A stretch of 7,816 bases of DNA from Clostridia bacterium (GTDB lineage Bacteria; Bacillota; Clostridia; Christensenellales; Aristaeellaceae). The translations under genes were made by a program, and so were the position numbers. The stretch is taken from assembly GCA_017469605.1 (NCBI GenBank), contig JAFUGB010000413.1:1-7816 (forward strand), written 5' to 3'. Below are positions 1 through 6,683 of the stretch, piece by piece; positions within the stretch are counted from its first letter, which is position 1, and each line of letters begins with the position of its first letter. The notes under the pieces were generated by a model. It was not told the DNA's origin. It made no database searches and worked only from the letters and a program-made list of their open reading frames with translations.

Positions 1-216
1 GATAACGATCAGCATCACAAGCCGCATTTTCACGTCTTTTACAATGAATACGAAGCTTCGGTAGGCGTTGATGGAGAGCTTCTGGCAGGACACCTGCCCG
101 TCAAACAATTAAAACTTGTGCAAGCCTGGGCTGTCATTCATGAGGATGAACTGTATCAGGCCTGGAACAACGCCGTTCGTTCTCTTCCTTTCAACAAAAT
201 CGAACCGCTGCGTTAA
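1..216 (+). CDS. DUF4160 domain protein, 5' end outside the window
   Basis: The first 71 codons in the window are the C-terminal part of a DUF4160 protein. Frame 1 is open from base 1 to the TAA at 214-216. The family hallmarks are visible: a His-rich KPHFHV stretch near the start, then Gly-x-Leu-x-Gly-x-Leu-Pro (ELLAGHLP), a helix with QAW, and an ending KIEPL. Family members are about 80-95 residues long, so only some 10-20 N-terminal residues are missing. The stop codon overlaps an upstream in-frame ATG of the next gene, and the next ribosome binding site starts two bases later, so the two genes are co-transcribed. DUF4160 and DUF2442 genes are commonly adjacent, and the pair has the size and layout of a toxin-antitoxin module. 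That role is inference; I know of no certain biochemical activity. The family call is firm and the function is open. Confidence 0.86.
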   Translation, partial: DNDQHHKPHFHVFYNEYEASVGVDGELLAGHLPVKQLKLVQAWAVIHEDELYQAWNNAVRSLPFNKIEPLR

Positions 217-230
217 TGGAGGATAATACC

Positions 231-515
231 ATGTATATCATTGATGGAATCGCCTATGCCGGGGATCAAAAGCCGCCGATCAAGGTTTGCGGCATTCGCC
301 CGCTGGAAAATCACAAGTTATGGGTTCGTTTCACCACGGGTGAAGCCAAGGTTTTTGACTTTACCCCGCTCTTGGAAAAGCCCGCGTTTCACGAGCTGAG
401 CAACCCCCAGATCTTCAATCAGGTCTATATTGATTTTGGCATTCCGGTGTGGAAAGACGGCGATATTGATATCGCGCCGGAATATCTTTATGAAAATGGA
501 ACGCCAGACCAATGA
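231..515 (+). CDS. DUF2442 domain protein, likely partner of DUF4160
   Basis: A 94-residue protein matching the DUF2442 pattern: a beta-rich start, Trp-x-x-Phe-x-x-Gly-Glu (WVRFTTGE), FDFTPLL, a Phe-x-x-Leu segment, and the C-terminal W-x-x-x-x-DIAPEYLYE signature. An in-frame ATG at 216 overlaps the previous stop. I chose the ATG at 231 because GGAGG at 218-222 sits 8 nt before it, while the ATG at 216 has no ribosome binding site and would overlap the Shine-Dalgarno sequence. The gene is in the same operon as the DUF4160 gene, and a terminator hairpin lies 14 nt after the stop. DUF2442 proteins often contain or resemble small DNA-binding antitoxins, so this could be the antitoxin/regulator of the pair. 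That is inference from gene pairing and size, not from a visible helix-turn-helix. Confidence 0.9.
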   Translation: MYIIDGIAYAGDQKPPIKVCGIRPLENHKLWVRFTTGEAKVFDFTPLLEKPAFHELSNPQIFNQVYIDFGIPVWKDGDIDIAPEYLYENGTPDQ

Positions 516-529
516 TCAAAGTCATATAA

Positions 530-560
530 AAAGGACGCGGTATCGAATGCCGCGTCCTTT
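530..560. terminator. Bidirectional intrinsic terminator between convergent modules
   Basis: An 11-bp perfect stem (AAAGGACGCGG at 530-540 with CCGCGTCCTTT at 550-560), with further weak pairing inside the loop. Read on the + strand it ends in TTTATTTAT; read on the - strand it runs into TTTTTAT. It lies 14 nt after the DUF2442 stop. On the other strand it lies immediately after the stop of the spoIVB-tail copy, so it can end transcripts from both directions. Confidence 0.85.
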
Positions 561-562
561 AT

Positions 563-646
563 TTATACAACCCTGTCGCTTTCCTCCAGCATCCAGTCGA
601 TGAACACGCCGTAGCCCTGGGCGGGATCGGATCCCAGGACATGGGT
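563..646 (-). pseudogene. Detached, diverged copy of the spoIVB 3' end
   Basis: Read on the - strand, this stretch encodes the last 27 residues of SpoIVB in an open frame ending in TAA (563-565). It aligns without gaps to the intact gene 753 bp away. Positions 575-646 match 1328-1399 with 5 differences in 72 bases, and 583-620 is identical to 1336-1373. At protein level 6 of 27 residues differ, mostly conservatively, and the stop codon falls at the same place. There is no start codon or ribosome binding site, and the rest of spoIVB is absent, so this is a remnant. It lies in the same frame as, and 22 nt beyond, the stop of the zinc-finger gene. The terminator after it shares a GGACGCG core at about the same distance from the stop as the terminator after the intact gene. 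The whole therefore looks like the end of a second spoIVB allele. Confidence 0.9.
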
Positions 647-667
647 CAATCGATGATACCGATATAT

Positions 668-895
668 TTATGCTACTTTTTCGTAATCGATCACGGTGAT
701 TTCCTGCATCAGTTGTTTCACCATTTCCATGACCTTTTCGATCTTCTCGGCAACATCACCGGTGTAGAAAATCTCGTCGCACTCCTCGCACTTGTAGCAG
801 GGAATGTTGCGAATGACCAAAACGCCAAAGTCCAGTTCGATGGCCTCAGTCGTTGTACTCTTGTAAGCGTCCTTGCCGCACTTCATACATTTCAT
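668..895 (-). CDS. YgiT/MqsA-type zinc-finger protein, likely antitoxin
   Basis: A 75-residue protein with the YgiT-type zinc-finger layout. Cys3-x2-Cys6 near the N-terminus and Cys36-x2-Cys39 (KCEECDE) are the probable four zinc ligands, with an extra Cys at 33. A charged helix follows (residues about 48-65, AEKIEKVMEMVKQLM). It matches the N-terminal zinc domain of MqsA but lacks MqsA's C-terminal DNA-binding domain, which is typical of the short members paired with DUF4258 proteins. The start at 895 was chosen over an upstream in-frame ATG because AAGGAG lies 8 nt before it, inside the end of the preceding gene. It begins 2 nt after the DUF4258 stop, so the two are translationally linked. 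The role as antitoxin is known for related families and inferred here. Confidence 0.87.
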   Translation of the reverse strand: MKCMKCGKDAYKSTTTEAIELDFGVLVIRNIPCYKCEECDEIFYTGDVAEKIEKVMEMVKQLMQEITVIDYEKVA

Positions 896-897
896 TT

Positions 898-1209
898 TTA
901 TTTCTCCTTTCGGGTCGCTAAGTCTGCTTCCCATTTTGAGGGATCCGGAATATAGGCAGTAATGATATACATTATGCCGTCCTCGATGCTTGCGCAGACA
1001 TGAATGGCTTTTTCTTCACTATAACCCAATATCAGGCAACTTGGAAAGGGATAATCATTGGGATACTGCTCAATGACCCTGCCCGTTTGAATTGCCTGGC
1101 AAACGTCCTGTATCTTGATGCCTCGTTCAGCAAATCTTTTTCGGCTGTGCTGCGTGATCACCATGGAGGATGGAACAGCCAAAGCCCTGAATTGCTCTAT
1201 CAAATACAT
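898..1209 (-). CDS. DUF4258 domain protein, likely toxin of a TA-like pair
   Basis: A 103-residue protein with a textbook DUF4258 pattern: His21-x3-Arg25-x2-ERG (HSRKRFAERGI), a variable-helix segment ending in TGRVIEQYP, then PSCLILGY, an IHVCAS strand, and the C-terminal YIITAY-x-PD...W. This fold is related to RelE/BrnT-like small toxins, and His21 and Arg25 are the conserved polar residues. The start at 1209 is supported by AAGGAGG (1220-1226 on the complement) 10 nt upstream. The internal Met16, nearer the usual family start, has no ribosome binding site. It is the first gene of the pair, toxin before antitoxin, under its own promoter at 1241-1270. Activity as an mRNA interferase is inference. 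The AT-richer composition compared with spoIVB suggests acquisition. Confidence 0.9.
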   Translation of the reverse strand: MYLIEQFRALAVPSSMVITQHSRKRFAERGIKIQDVCQAIQTGRVIEQYPNDYPFPSCLILGYSEEKAIHVCASIEDGIMYIITAYIPDPSKWEADLATRKEK

Positions 1210-1240
1210 GAAGAGTCGTCCTCCTTCTGTACCTGAGGTT

Positions 1241-1270
1241 ATTATATCACGGCTGGAATGGATTTATCAA
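1241..1270 (-). promoter_or_regulatory. SigA-type promoter of the DUF4258/zinc-finger operon
   Basis: On the - strand, TTGATA (1265-1270) and TATAAT (1241-1246) are separated by 18 bp. The start codon is 31 bp downstream of the -10 box, leaving a short leader with a strong ribosome binding site. It lies just outside the spoIVB terminator, so the module is transcribed on its own. Confidence 0.8.
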
Positions 1271-1279
1271 TACGCATGC

Positions 1280-1309
1280 AAAAAAGCAGAACGCATTTTC
1301 GCGTCCCGC
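1280..1309 (-). terminator. Intrinsic terminator after spoIVB
   Basis: On the - strand, GCGGGACGC pairs with GCGTTCTGC (9 bp, two G-U pairs) around a 6-nt loop, followed by TTTTTT (1280-1285). It starts 6 nt after the spoIVB stop codon. Confidence 0.85.
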
Positions 1310-1315
1310 TCATTC

Positions 1316-2443
1316 CTATATGATCCCGTCGCTGTCCTCCAGCATCCAGTCGATGAACACGCCGTAGCCCTGGGTGGGATCGGAGACCAGGACGTGGGTG
1401 ACGGCGGCAACGATTTTTCCATCCTGCAGGATGGGGCTGCCGCTCATGCCCTGGACGATGCCGCCCGTAGTGTCCAGCAGGCGCGGATCGGTAACCCGCA
1501 GCACCAGCGATTTGGGCGCGGCGCTGCTCTGGCGCTGTACCTGGGTGATTTCAACGCTGTATTCCTGGATCTGCGTGCCGCTGACGGTGGAAAGAATGCT
1601 GGCCGCCCCGACATGCACCTGCGTCCTGTCGCCCACCGGAAGTCCGCCGGGATAGAGCGGATTGGTCCAGGCGCTGTCCATATGCCCAAAAATGCCGTAA
1701 ATTGTGTTCTTTTCCACCGTGCCCAGCGTTTTCTGCTCCCGCAGGAAGCTGCCCCGCAGCTCCCCGGGCGTGCCGCGCTGGCCTTTTTTTACGTCCACGA
1801 TTTCGGCCTGCATCAGTTCGCCCCGGCTCACCGGCAGGACGCTGCCGGTATCGCTGTCGGTAATGGCGTGGCCCAGTGCGCCGTAGGTGCCGTTTTCCGC
1901 GTCATAATAGGTCAGCGTGCCCACGCCCGCCGTGCTGTCCCGCACCCACAGGCCCAGCCGCCAGTTCTGCGCGCTTTCGTCATAGCGCGGCTGTACCTGC
2001 ACCGTGCGTTCCCGGCCGTCCCGGTCAATCCGCAATGTCAGCGGCTGGCCCTGGGCGGCGGTAACAGCCGAGGTCAGCGTTTCCGCGCTGCTCAGCGGCA
2101 CGCCGTTCACCGAAAGCAGCAGATCACCCGCCCTGATCCCCGCCTGCATGCCCGGGCCCTCCCCCAGGCCCACCACAAGCACGCCCTGGGTGGTCATGGC
2201 CACGCCCACCGCCGCGCCGCCCGGCATGATCACCCGCCCGGCATGGCTTTGAGAATCTCCCGATGTGCCAAAGAAGCGCGACAGGTCCAGCGATATCACC
2301 GCACGCTGCCCGCCGCCCAGCGTTTCATCGGTGGAAGCCGAGGCGTTCAGTGCCGCAAAGGGAGGCGCTATATGCAGCGCCGCCGTCACTGCCACCACCG
2401 CCAGGGCGGCCAGCCTGCGGGCGCGGAAATCAAAACTTTTCAT
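1316..2443 (-). CDS. spoIVB: SpoIVB, sporulation signalling serine protease
   Basis: SpoIVB is secreted from the forespore into the intermembrane space, where it cleaves SpoIVFA and so triggers SpoIVFB processing of pro-SigK in the mother cell. The protein is 375 residues. A basic start and hydrophobic segment (about 10-30) form a signal anchor, a PDZ domain covers about 85-150, and the S55 peptidase domain fills the rest. The triad is His192 (GALGHAITD), Asp319 (TDPRLL) and Ser334 (GMSGSP). The spacings His-Ser 142 and Asp-Ser 15 equal those of the Bacillus subtilis enzyme (His236, Asp363, Ser378, as I recall them). The start at 2443 has AGGGGAG 6 nt upstream; an in-frame ATG at 2554 would add 37 residues without family support and was rejected. 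In many Firmicutes spoIVB sits beside recN and spo0A. Here it stands alone, divergent from a lipid-type operon. I see no convincing SigF/SigG promoter. Confidence 0.95.
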   Translation of the reverse strand: MKSFDFRARRLAALAVVAVTAALHIAPPFAALNASASTDETLGGGQRAVISLDLSRFFGTSGDSQSHAGRVIMPGGAAVGVAMTTQGVLVVGLGEGPGMQAGIRAGDLLLSVNGVPLSSAETLTSAVTAAQGQPLTLRIDRDGRERTVQVQPRYDESAQNWRLGLWVRDSTAGVGTLTYYDAENGTYGALGHAITDSDTGSVLPVSRGELMQAEIVDVKKGQRGTPGELRGSFLREQKTLGTVEKNTIYGIFGHMDSAWTNPLYPGGLPVGDRTQVHVGAASILSTVSGTQIQEYSVEITQVQRQSSAAPKSLVLRVTDPRLLDTTGGIVQGMSGSPILQDGKIVAAVTHVLVSDPTQGYGVFIDWMLEDSDGII

Positions 2444-2559
2444 GTTGTTCTCCCCTTTCTCATAGCCAGTTTGCACAGGACGAAAGGGCGCAATCCCGTG
2501 TAAAAAAAGGCAAAAAAGGAAAGGAAGAATGTCAGAAAAATGGCAAAAGCTCAACTTCG

Positions 2560-2588
2560 TTGACGGGACTTTTTCGGCGTGCTAAAAT
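2560..2588 (+). promoter_or_regulatory. SigA-type promoter of the reductase/synthase operon
   Basis: TTGACG (2560-2565) and TAAAAT (2583-2588) are separated by 17 bp. Transcription would start near 2595, giving a leader of about 30 nt that holds GGAGGG at 2612-2617, 9 nt before the ATG at 2627. The promoter lies in the 183-bp gap between divergent genes. The spoIVB side of that gap carries a long polypurine tract (about 2502-2528) with no clear promoter. Confidence 0.78.
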
Positions 2589-2626
2589 GCATGCTGACCG
2601 TGTATATTAATGGAGGGAGAAGCAGC

Positions 2627-3436
2627 ATGCCATCCGTTAAAACCGCATTGGTGGCCGGAGCGTCCTCCGGCCTGGGAAGGGCAGTGGCCGAAGCGTTGGC
2701 TGCCGATGGAAATACCGTATACGCGGGCGCGCGCTCCTTTGCTCGGGGCAAACAGCCGCCCGCGGGCTGCCGCGCCCTGGCGCTGGATGTGACCGACGCA
2801 AGCACCATCCAGGCCGCCGTATCCCGGATACTCGGGGAGCAGGGACGGCTGGACGTGCTGGTATGCTGCGCCGCCACCTTTACCATGTCCCCGCTGGAAG
2901 AGCTTCCCCCCGAAACGCTGGCCGATATGATGCAGGTAAACCTGATTGGCGCGGCCCGCTGTGTACAGGCGGTGCTGCCCGTCATGCGGGCGCAGGGGCG
3001 GGGACACATCGTGCTTTTTTCCTCGCTGAACGGCCTGTTTTCCATTCCGTTCCAGGGCGCGTACAGCGCAACCAAGCATGCCATCGAAGCCTACGCCGAA
3101 GCGCTGAGCCAGGAAACCAGGCGATTTGGCATCCGGGTCACCGTGGTGGAGCCCGGCGATTGCAGCGGCGGCAGCCAGCAGTACCGGCTGACGCACATCG
3201 CCCAGGATTCGCCCTATGCAGAAGCCTTCCGCGCCGGCACGCAAAAAATTCATCATGATGAAAGCCATGGCCTGCCGCCTGTGCGGGTAGGCAAAGCCGT
3301 GGCCAGGGCCGTAGGCAAAAAGCACCCGCCCGCCCGGCTCGTAGTGGCCAGCCTGGAGCAGCGCAGCGGCGCCTGGCTGCACAAGTTTTTACCCCGCAAG
3401 CTGTTTAACCGCGTCATTGAATCGTATTACAGATGA
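2627..3436 (+). CDS. Short-chain dehydrogenase/reductase, likely 3-ketoacyl-amine reductase
   Basis: A 269-residue classical SDR, a Rossmann-fold NAD(P)(H) oxidoreductase of the cytosol. The cofactor loop is GASSGLG (residues 11-17). Asp54-Val (ALDVTD) is the adenine-binding segment. The usual NNAG motif is replaced by Cys-Cys-Ala-Ala (80-83). Asn105 (VNLIGA), Ser133 (FSSLNG), Tyr146 and Lys150 (YSATK) complete the catalytic tetrad. The C-terminus (LHKFLPRKLFNRVIES) resembles long-chain or membrane-associated SDRs. GGAGGG 9 nt before the ATG supports the start over an upstream ATG at 2579, which lies inside the promoter. The gene is 13 nt before the acyl ligase/ACP/oxoamine synthase fusion and certainly in the same operon. 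By analogy with 3-ketodihydrosphingosine reductase, it could reduce the 3-keto product of that synthase to an amino alcohol. The SDR fold is certain; the substrate is inference from context. Confidence 0.93.
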   Translation: MPSVKTALVAGASSGLGRAVAEALAADGNTVYAGARSFARGKQPPAGCRALALDVTDASTIQAAVSRILGEQGRLDVLVCCAATFTMSPLEELPPETLADMMQVNLIGAARCVQAVLPVMRAQGRGHIVLFSSLNGLFSIPFQGAYSATKHAIEAYAEALSQETRRFGIRVTVVEPGDCSGGSQQYRLTHIAQDSPYAEAFRAGTQKIHHDESHGLPPVRVGKAVARAVGKKHPPARLVVASLEQRSGAWLHKFLPRKLFNRVIESYYR

Positions 3437-3449
3437 TTGAGGTGTCAGA

Positions 3450-6400
3450 ATGTCTTTGTCCCGTGATCAGAAATGCGAACTGCTGAAAAAAAACCTGTGT
3501 TTTGAGAATTTTTTTGACGTAATGTGCCAGGAGCGCGACGGCATTGCCGAAATCTGGCTGGAAAAGGACCGCGAGCAGCGCTGGACCTATGAGGATTTCC
3601 ATACCCGGGTGATGCAGGCCGCCGCCCGTATCCAGGATGCCGCCCTGGGCCGTCCCGACGGCTGGGTAGGGCTGTGCCTGGAAACCTGCATCGACTGGCC
3701 CGTGCTGTTCTGGGCGCTGCTGGCCGCGGGCCGCAAGCCCCTGCTGCTGGACCCCACGCTGAAGGACAGCGCCCTGCGCCACCTGATGACCCAGGCGGGC
3801 GCCACGGCGCTGATTCTGGGTCACCGCCGGGAAGGGCTGGCGGAGTACGCCCAGCGCACGCCCAGGGAATTGACCGAGGGCGTGTTCAGCAAGGGCTTTA
3901 CGCCCCAATGGGCCGACCGCATGGCGCTGTGCACCTCGGGCACCACCGACACCTCCCGGGTTTACGTATATGACGGCCGGGCGGTTTGCCTGCAGAGCAT
4001 CGCCTTTGTGGAACAGCAGAAGCGCCGCTGCATGACCAACGAAAGCCTGGGCAAGCAGCGCATGCTGTGTTTCCTGCCGCTGAACCACGTATTTGGCATG
4101 ATGACCAACCTGTTCCCGGGCATGCTGGAGGGCAATCCCCAGGTGTTCCTGCATGACCGCGCCCCCGAGACCATCCTGAAAACCTGCCGCCTGTGCAAGG
4201 TGGATTTTGTGCTGGCCGTCCCCATGCTGGTCAACGGCATCAGCAGCAACCTGCAAAAAAAGCTGGCCGCCCAGCCCCGGCATAAGCGCGCGGCCTTCCG
4301 CACGCTGCAGAAGATCTCGCTGTTCAGCCAGCGCATCTGGCCCGAGGGCGGCCTGTGGCTGGCCCGCAATATCCTGTTCAAATCCATCAATGCCCAGCTG
4401 TTTGGCCCTACGGTGGTGCAAATCGCTCTGGGCGGCGCCAACGCGCCCTATGAGCACCTGCGCACCATGGCCACCCTGGGCTACAATGTATCCTTCGGCT
4501 ATGGCATGACCGAAACCGCCGTCACCGCCTATGACGGCGATATGGACCTGAAGGCGCGCCTGAGCGGCTGCAGCGGGCAGCTGCTGCCCATCGCCCATTC
4601 CAAGGTAGACGAAAAGGGCGAGCTGATCATCGGCTGCGACGCGATTCACATCGGCCAGCTTCGCGACGGCAGGCTGCTGCCCCCCGACCTGGACAAAAAC
4701 GGCATGTTCCACACCGGCGACCTGGTGCGCTTTGACAGCAAACGCCGGCTGCATATCGAGGGCCGGGTCAAGGACGTGATCATCGGCAGCTCGGGGGAAA
4801 ACATTTACCCCGACGAAATTGAAAACACCTTCACCGGCATGGACGATGTGGAAATGATGACCGTGCTGGCAACCGGCGACAAGGGCCGCGAGCAGGTGAC
4901 GCTGGTGCTGTCCCTGGGCGGCAAGCTGTACGACGGCGCGGTCCGGGCCCGGGTAAAGCAGCAGGTGGAGGAGCGCAACCGCACGCTGCCCGCGCCCAAG
5001 CAGGCCCGGGTGATCCTGGCCACGGCCGAAAAGCTGCCGCTCTCCGGCACGCTCAAGGTCAAGCGCGTGCAATTGCGCCAGCAGATCGAAAACGGCTCCT
5101 TCCCCTGCACGCCGCTGGACGGCGGCACCGTACCCGTGATCAACAAGGCCGCCCCCGCGGAGGACAGCACGCCCACCCAGGACGATATTGAAAAGAAGGT
5201 GCTGGAATTTTTTGCCGAAGCGCTGGCCATCGATACGCCCATCCTGCCTACGGCGCACTTCATTGACGACCTGGGCGGCGACAGCCTGCAGATGCTCAGC
5301 GTGATGCTCAAGATCGAGGAAACCTACGGCGTGCTGCTGGAGGAAGAGGATACCGCCCAGTGCACCTGTGCCCGGGATGTGGCCAATGTGGTGCGCGCCC
5401 GGCTGCACGGCGACCTGCCCGCCCGGCACGCCGAAAACGAGCCCGGCAAGGTGCGGCCCATTACCCGGGTAGAGGATATGCCCGAGTACCAGGCGCTCCA
5501 GGCCAGGCTCAAGGGGCTGCGGGGCGATAACCCATACTTTGTCTGCCATGAATCCACCGTGCGCGATACCTCCCTGGTGAACGGCCAGGAGGTGCTTAAC
5601 TTTGGCTCCTATAACTACGCCGGCATGAGCGGACGGCCCGAGACCGTACAGGCCGCCATCGAGGCCATAAAGAAATATGGCACCTCCCCCAGCGGCAGCC
5701 GCCTGCTGGGCGGGCAGAAAAAGCTGCATGAACAGCTGGAAGCCGCCATCGCTCATTGGAAGCATACCGAGGACGCCGTGGTGCTGGTCTCCGGCCATGC
5801 CACCAACGTGACCTTTGTGGGCAATTTCTGCGGCAAAGGCGATCTGATCGTATACGACGCGCTGGCCCACAACAGCATCCATGAGGGCTGCCGCCTGAGC
5901 GACGCCGTATGCAAAGCCTTCCCCCACAACGACGTGGCGGCGCTGGAAAGCATCCTGCGCACCCAGCGCGATAAATTTGCCAAGGTGCTCATTGTATGCG
6001 AAGGCGCATACAGCATGGACGGCGATATCGCGCCGGTGCCCGAATTTGTACGGCTCAAAAAGGAATATGGCTGCTTCCTGTATGTGGACGAGGCCCACTC
6101 GGCCGGCGTGCTGGGCAAGACCGGCGCGGGCGTGGACGAATACTTTGGCCTGGCCCCCACCGATATCGATATCAAGATGGGCACGCTGAGCAAGGGCCTG
6201 GGCACCTGCGGCGGATACCTTGCGGGCAGCAAGGCGCTGTGCGAGCACCTGCGCTACAACCTGCCGGGCTTTGTGTTCTCGGTGGGCCTGAGCCCTGCCC
6301 TGGCGGGCGCCACGCTGAAGGCGGTGGAGCTGCTGCAAAGCGATCCCACCATCATGGAACGCATGCAGCGCAACATCAAGGTATTTGTGGAAGAGGCCCA

Positions 6401-6683
6401 TAAGCGGCAGCTGGACACCTGCCTGGCCGGGCACACCGCCATCATTCCCATCCTGATTGGCAATGACAACGATGCCTTTGAGCTTTCCGTAGCCCTGGGC
6501 CGCAAAGGCGTGTTTGTGCCCCCGGCAGTGTATCCCGCCGTGCCCCGCAACAGCGCCCGCCTGCGCTTCTGCGTGATCAGCGAGCACAAGCCTGAGCAAA
6601 TCATCCAGGCGCTGGATATTCTCATCGAAACCGCCGACGAAATGGGGATCGATATCCGCAAGCGGCGGGCCGCCAGCGCATAA
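3450..6683 (+). CDS. Acyl-AMP ligase - ACP - alpha-oxoamine synthase fusion
   Basis: A 1077-residue three-domain protein. (1) Residues about 15-545 are an ANL adenylating enzyme: TSGTT at 162-166 (P-loop), PLNHVFG at 210-216, YGMTE at 351-355, TGD at 422-424, GRVKD at 438-442, GENIYPDEIE at 449-458, and the C-terminal catalytic lysine region SGTLKVKR at 532-539. (2) About 575-655 is an acyl carrier protein with the phosphopantetheine serine Ser612 in LGGDSLQM. (3) About 680-1070 is a fold-type I PLP alpha-oxoamine synthase: His807 (DALAHNS) over the cofactor, DEAHSAG with Asp880 and His883, Lys915 in GTLSKGLG as the PLP lysine, and Arg1037/Arg1039 in ARLRF. Expected chemistry: acyl-AMP, then acyl-ACP, then decarboxylative condensation with an amino acid to a 3-keto amine. 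DEAHS and the NPYF/FGSYNY start favour a serine palmitoyltransferase-like role, but glycine or alanine use cannot be excluded. GAGGTG precedes the ATG by 5 nt. No membrane segment is visible. Confidence 0.96.
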   Translation: MSLSRDQKCELLKKNLCFENFFDVMCQERDGIAEIWLEKDREQRWTYEDFHTRVMQAAARIQDAALGRPDGWVGLCLETCIDWPVLFWALLAAGRKPLLLDPTLKDSALRHLMTQAGATALILGHRREGLAEYAQRTPRELTEGVFSKGFTPQWADRMALCTSGTTDTSRVYVYDGRAVCLQSIAFVEQQKRRCMTNESLGKQRMLCFLPLNHVFGMMTNLFPGMLEGNPQVFLHDRAPETILKTCRLCKVDFVLAVPMLVNGISSNLQKKLAAQPRHKRAAFRTLQKISLFSQRIWPEGGLWLARNILFKSINAQLFGPTVVQIALGGANAPYEHLRTMATLGYNVSFGYGMTETAVTAYDGDMDLKARLSGCSGQLLPIAHSKVDEKGELIIGCDAIHIGQLRDGRLLPPDLDKNGMFHTGDLVRFDSKRRLHIEGRVKDVIIGSSGENIYPDEIENTFTGMDDVEMMTVLATGDKGREQVTLVLSLGGKLYDGAVRARVKQQVEERNRTLPAPKQARVILATAEKLPLSGTLKVKRVQLRQQIENGSFPCTPLDGGTVPVINKAAPAEDSTPTQDDIEKKVLEFFAEALAIDTPILPTAHFIDDLGGDSLQMLSVMLKIEETYGVLLEEEDTAQCTCARDVANVVRARLHGDLPARHAENEPGKVRPITRVEDMPEYQALQARLKGLRGDNPYFVCHESTVRDTSLVNGQEVLNFGSYNYAGMSGRPETVQAAIEAIKKYGTSPSGSRLLGGQKKLHEQLEAAIAHWKHTEDAVVLVSGHATNVTFVGNFCGKGDLIVYDALAHNSIHEGCRLSDAVCKAFPHNDVAALESILRTQRDKFAKVLIVCEGAYSMDGDIAPVPEFVRLKKEYGCFLYVDEAHSAGVLGKTGAGVDEYFGLAPTDIDIKMGTLSKGLGTCGGYLAGSKALCEHLRYNLPGFVFSVGLSPALAGATLKAVELLQSDPTIMERMQRNIKVFVEEAHKRQLDTCLAGHTAIIPILIGNDNDAFELSVALGRKGVFVPPAVYPAVPRNSARLRFCVISEHKPEQIIQALDILIETADEMGIDIRKRRAASA

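Noticed and set aside
216..230. ATG at 216 overlapping the DUF4160 stop as the start of DUF2442
   Set aside because: It would place the strong GGAGG inside the coding region and has no ribosome binding site of its own; the ATG at 231 is optimally spaced.
1115..2503. A 462-codon open frame on the + strand opposite spoIVB and the DUF4258 gene
   Set aside because: It is antisense to two well-supported genes, has no recognisable domain and is rich in Arg/His/Ala/Pro, as expected for a shadow frame.
2444..2559. Forespore SigG/SigF promoter upstream of spoIVB
   Set aside because: A sporulation promoter is expected here from known biology, but I could not find a pair of boxes at proper spacing that I would defend.
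2582..3382. Long - strand frames opposite the SDR gene
   Set aside because: They show no domain signatures and the SDR on the + strand is complete with all catalytic residues.
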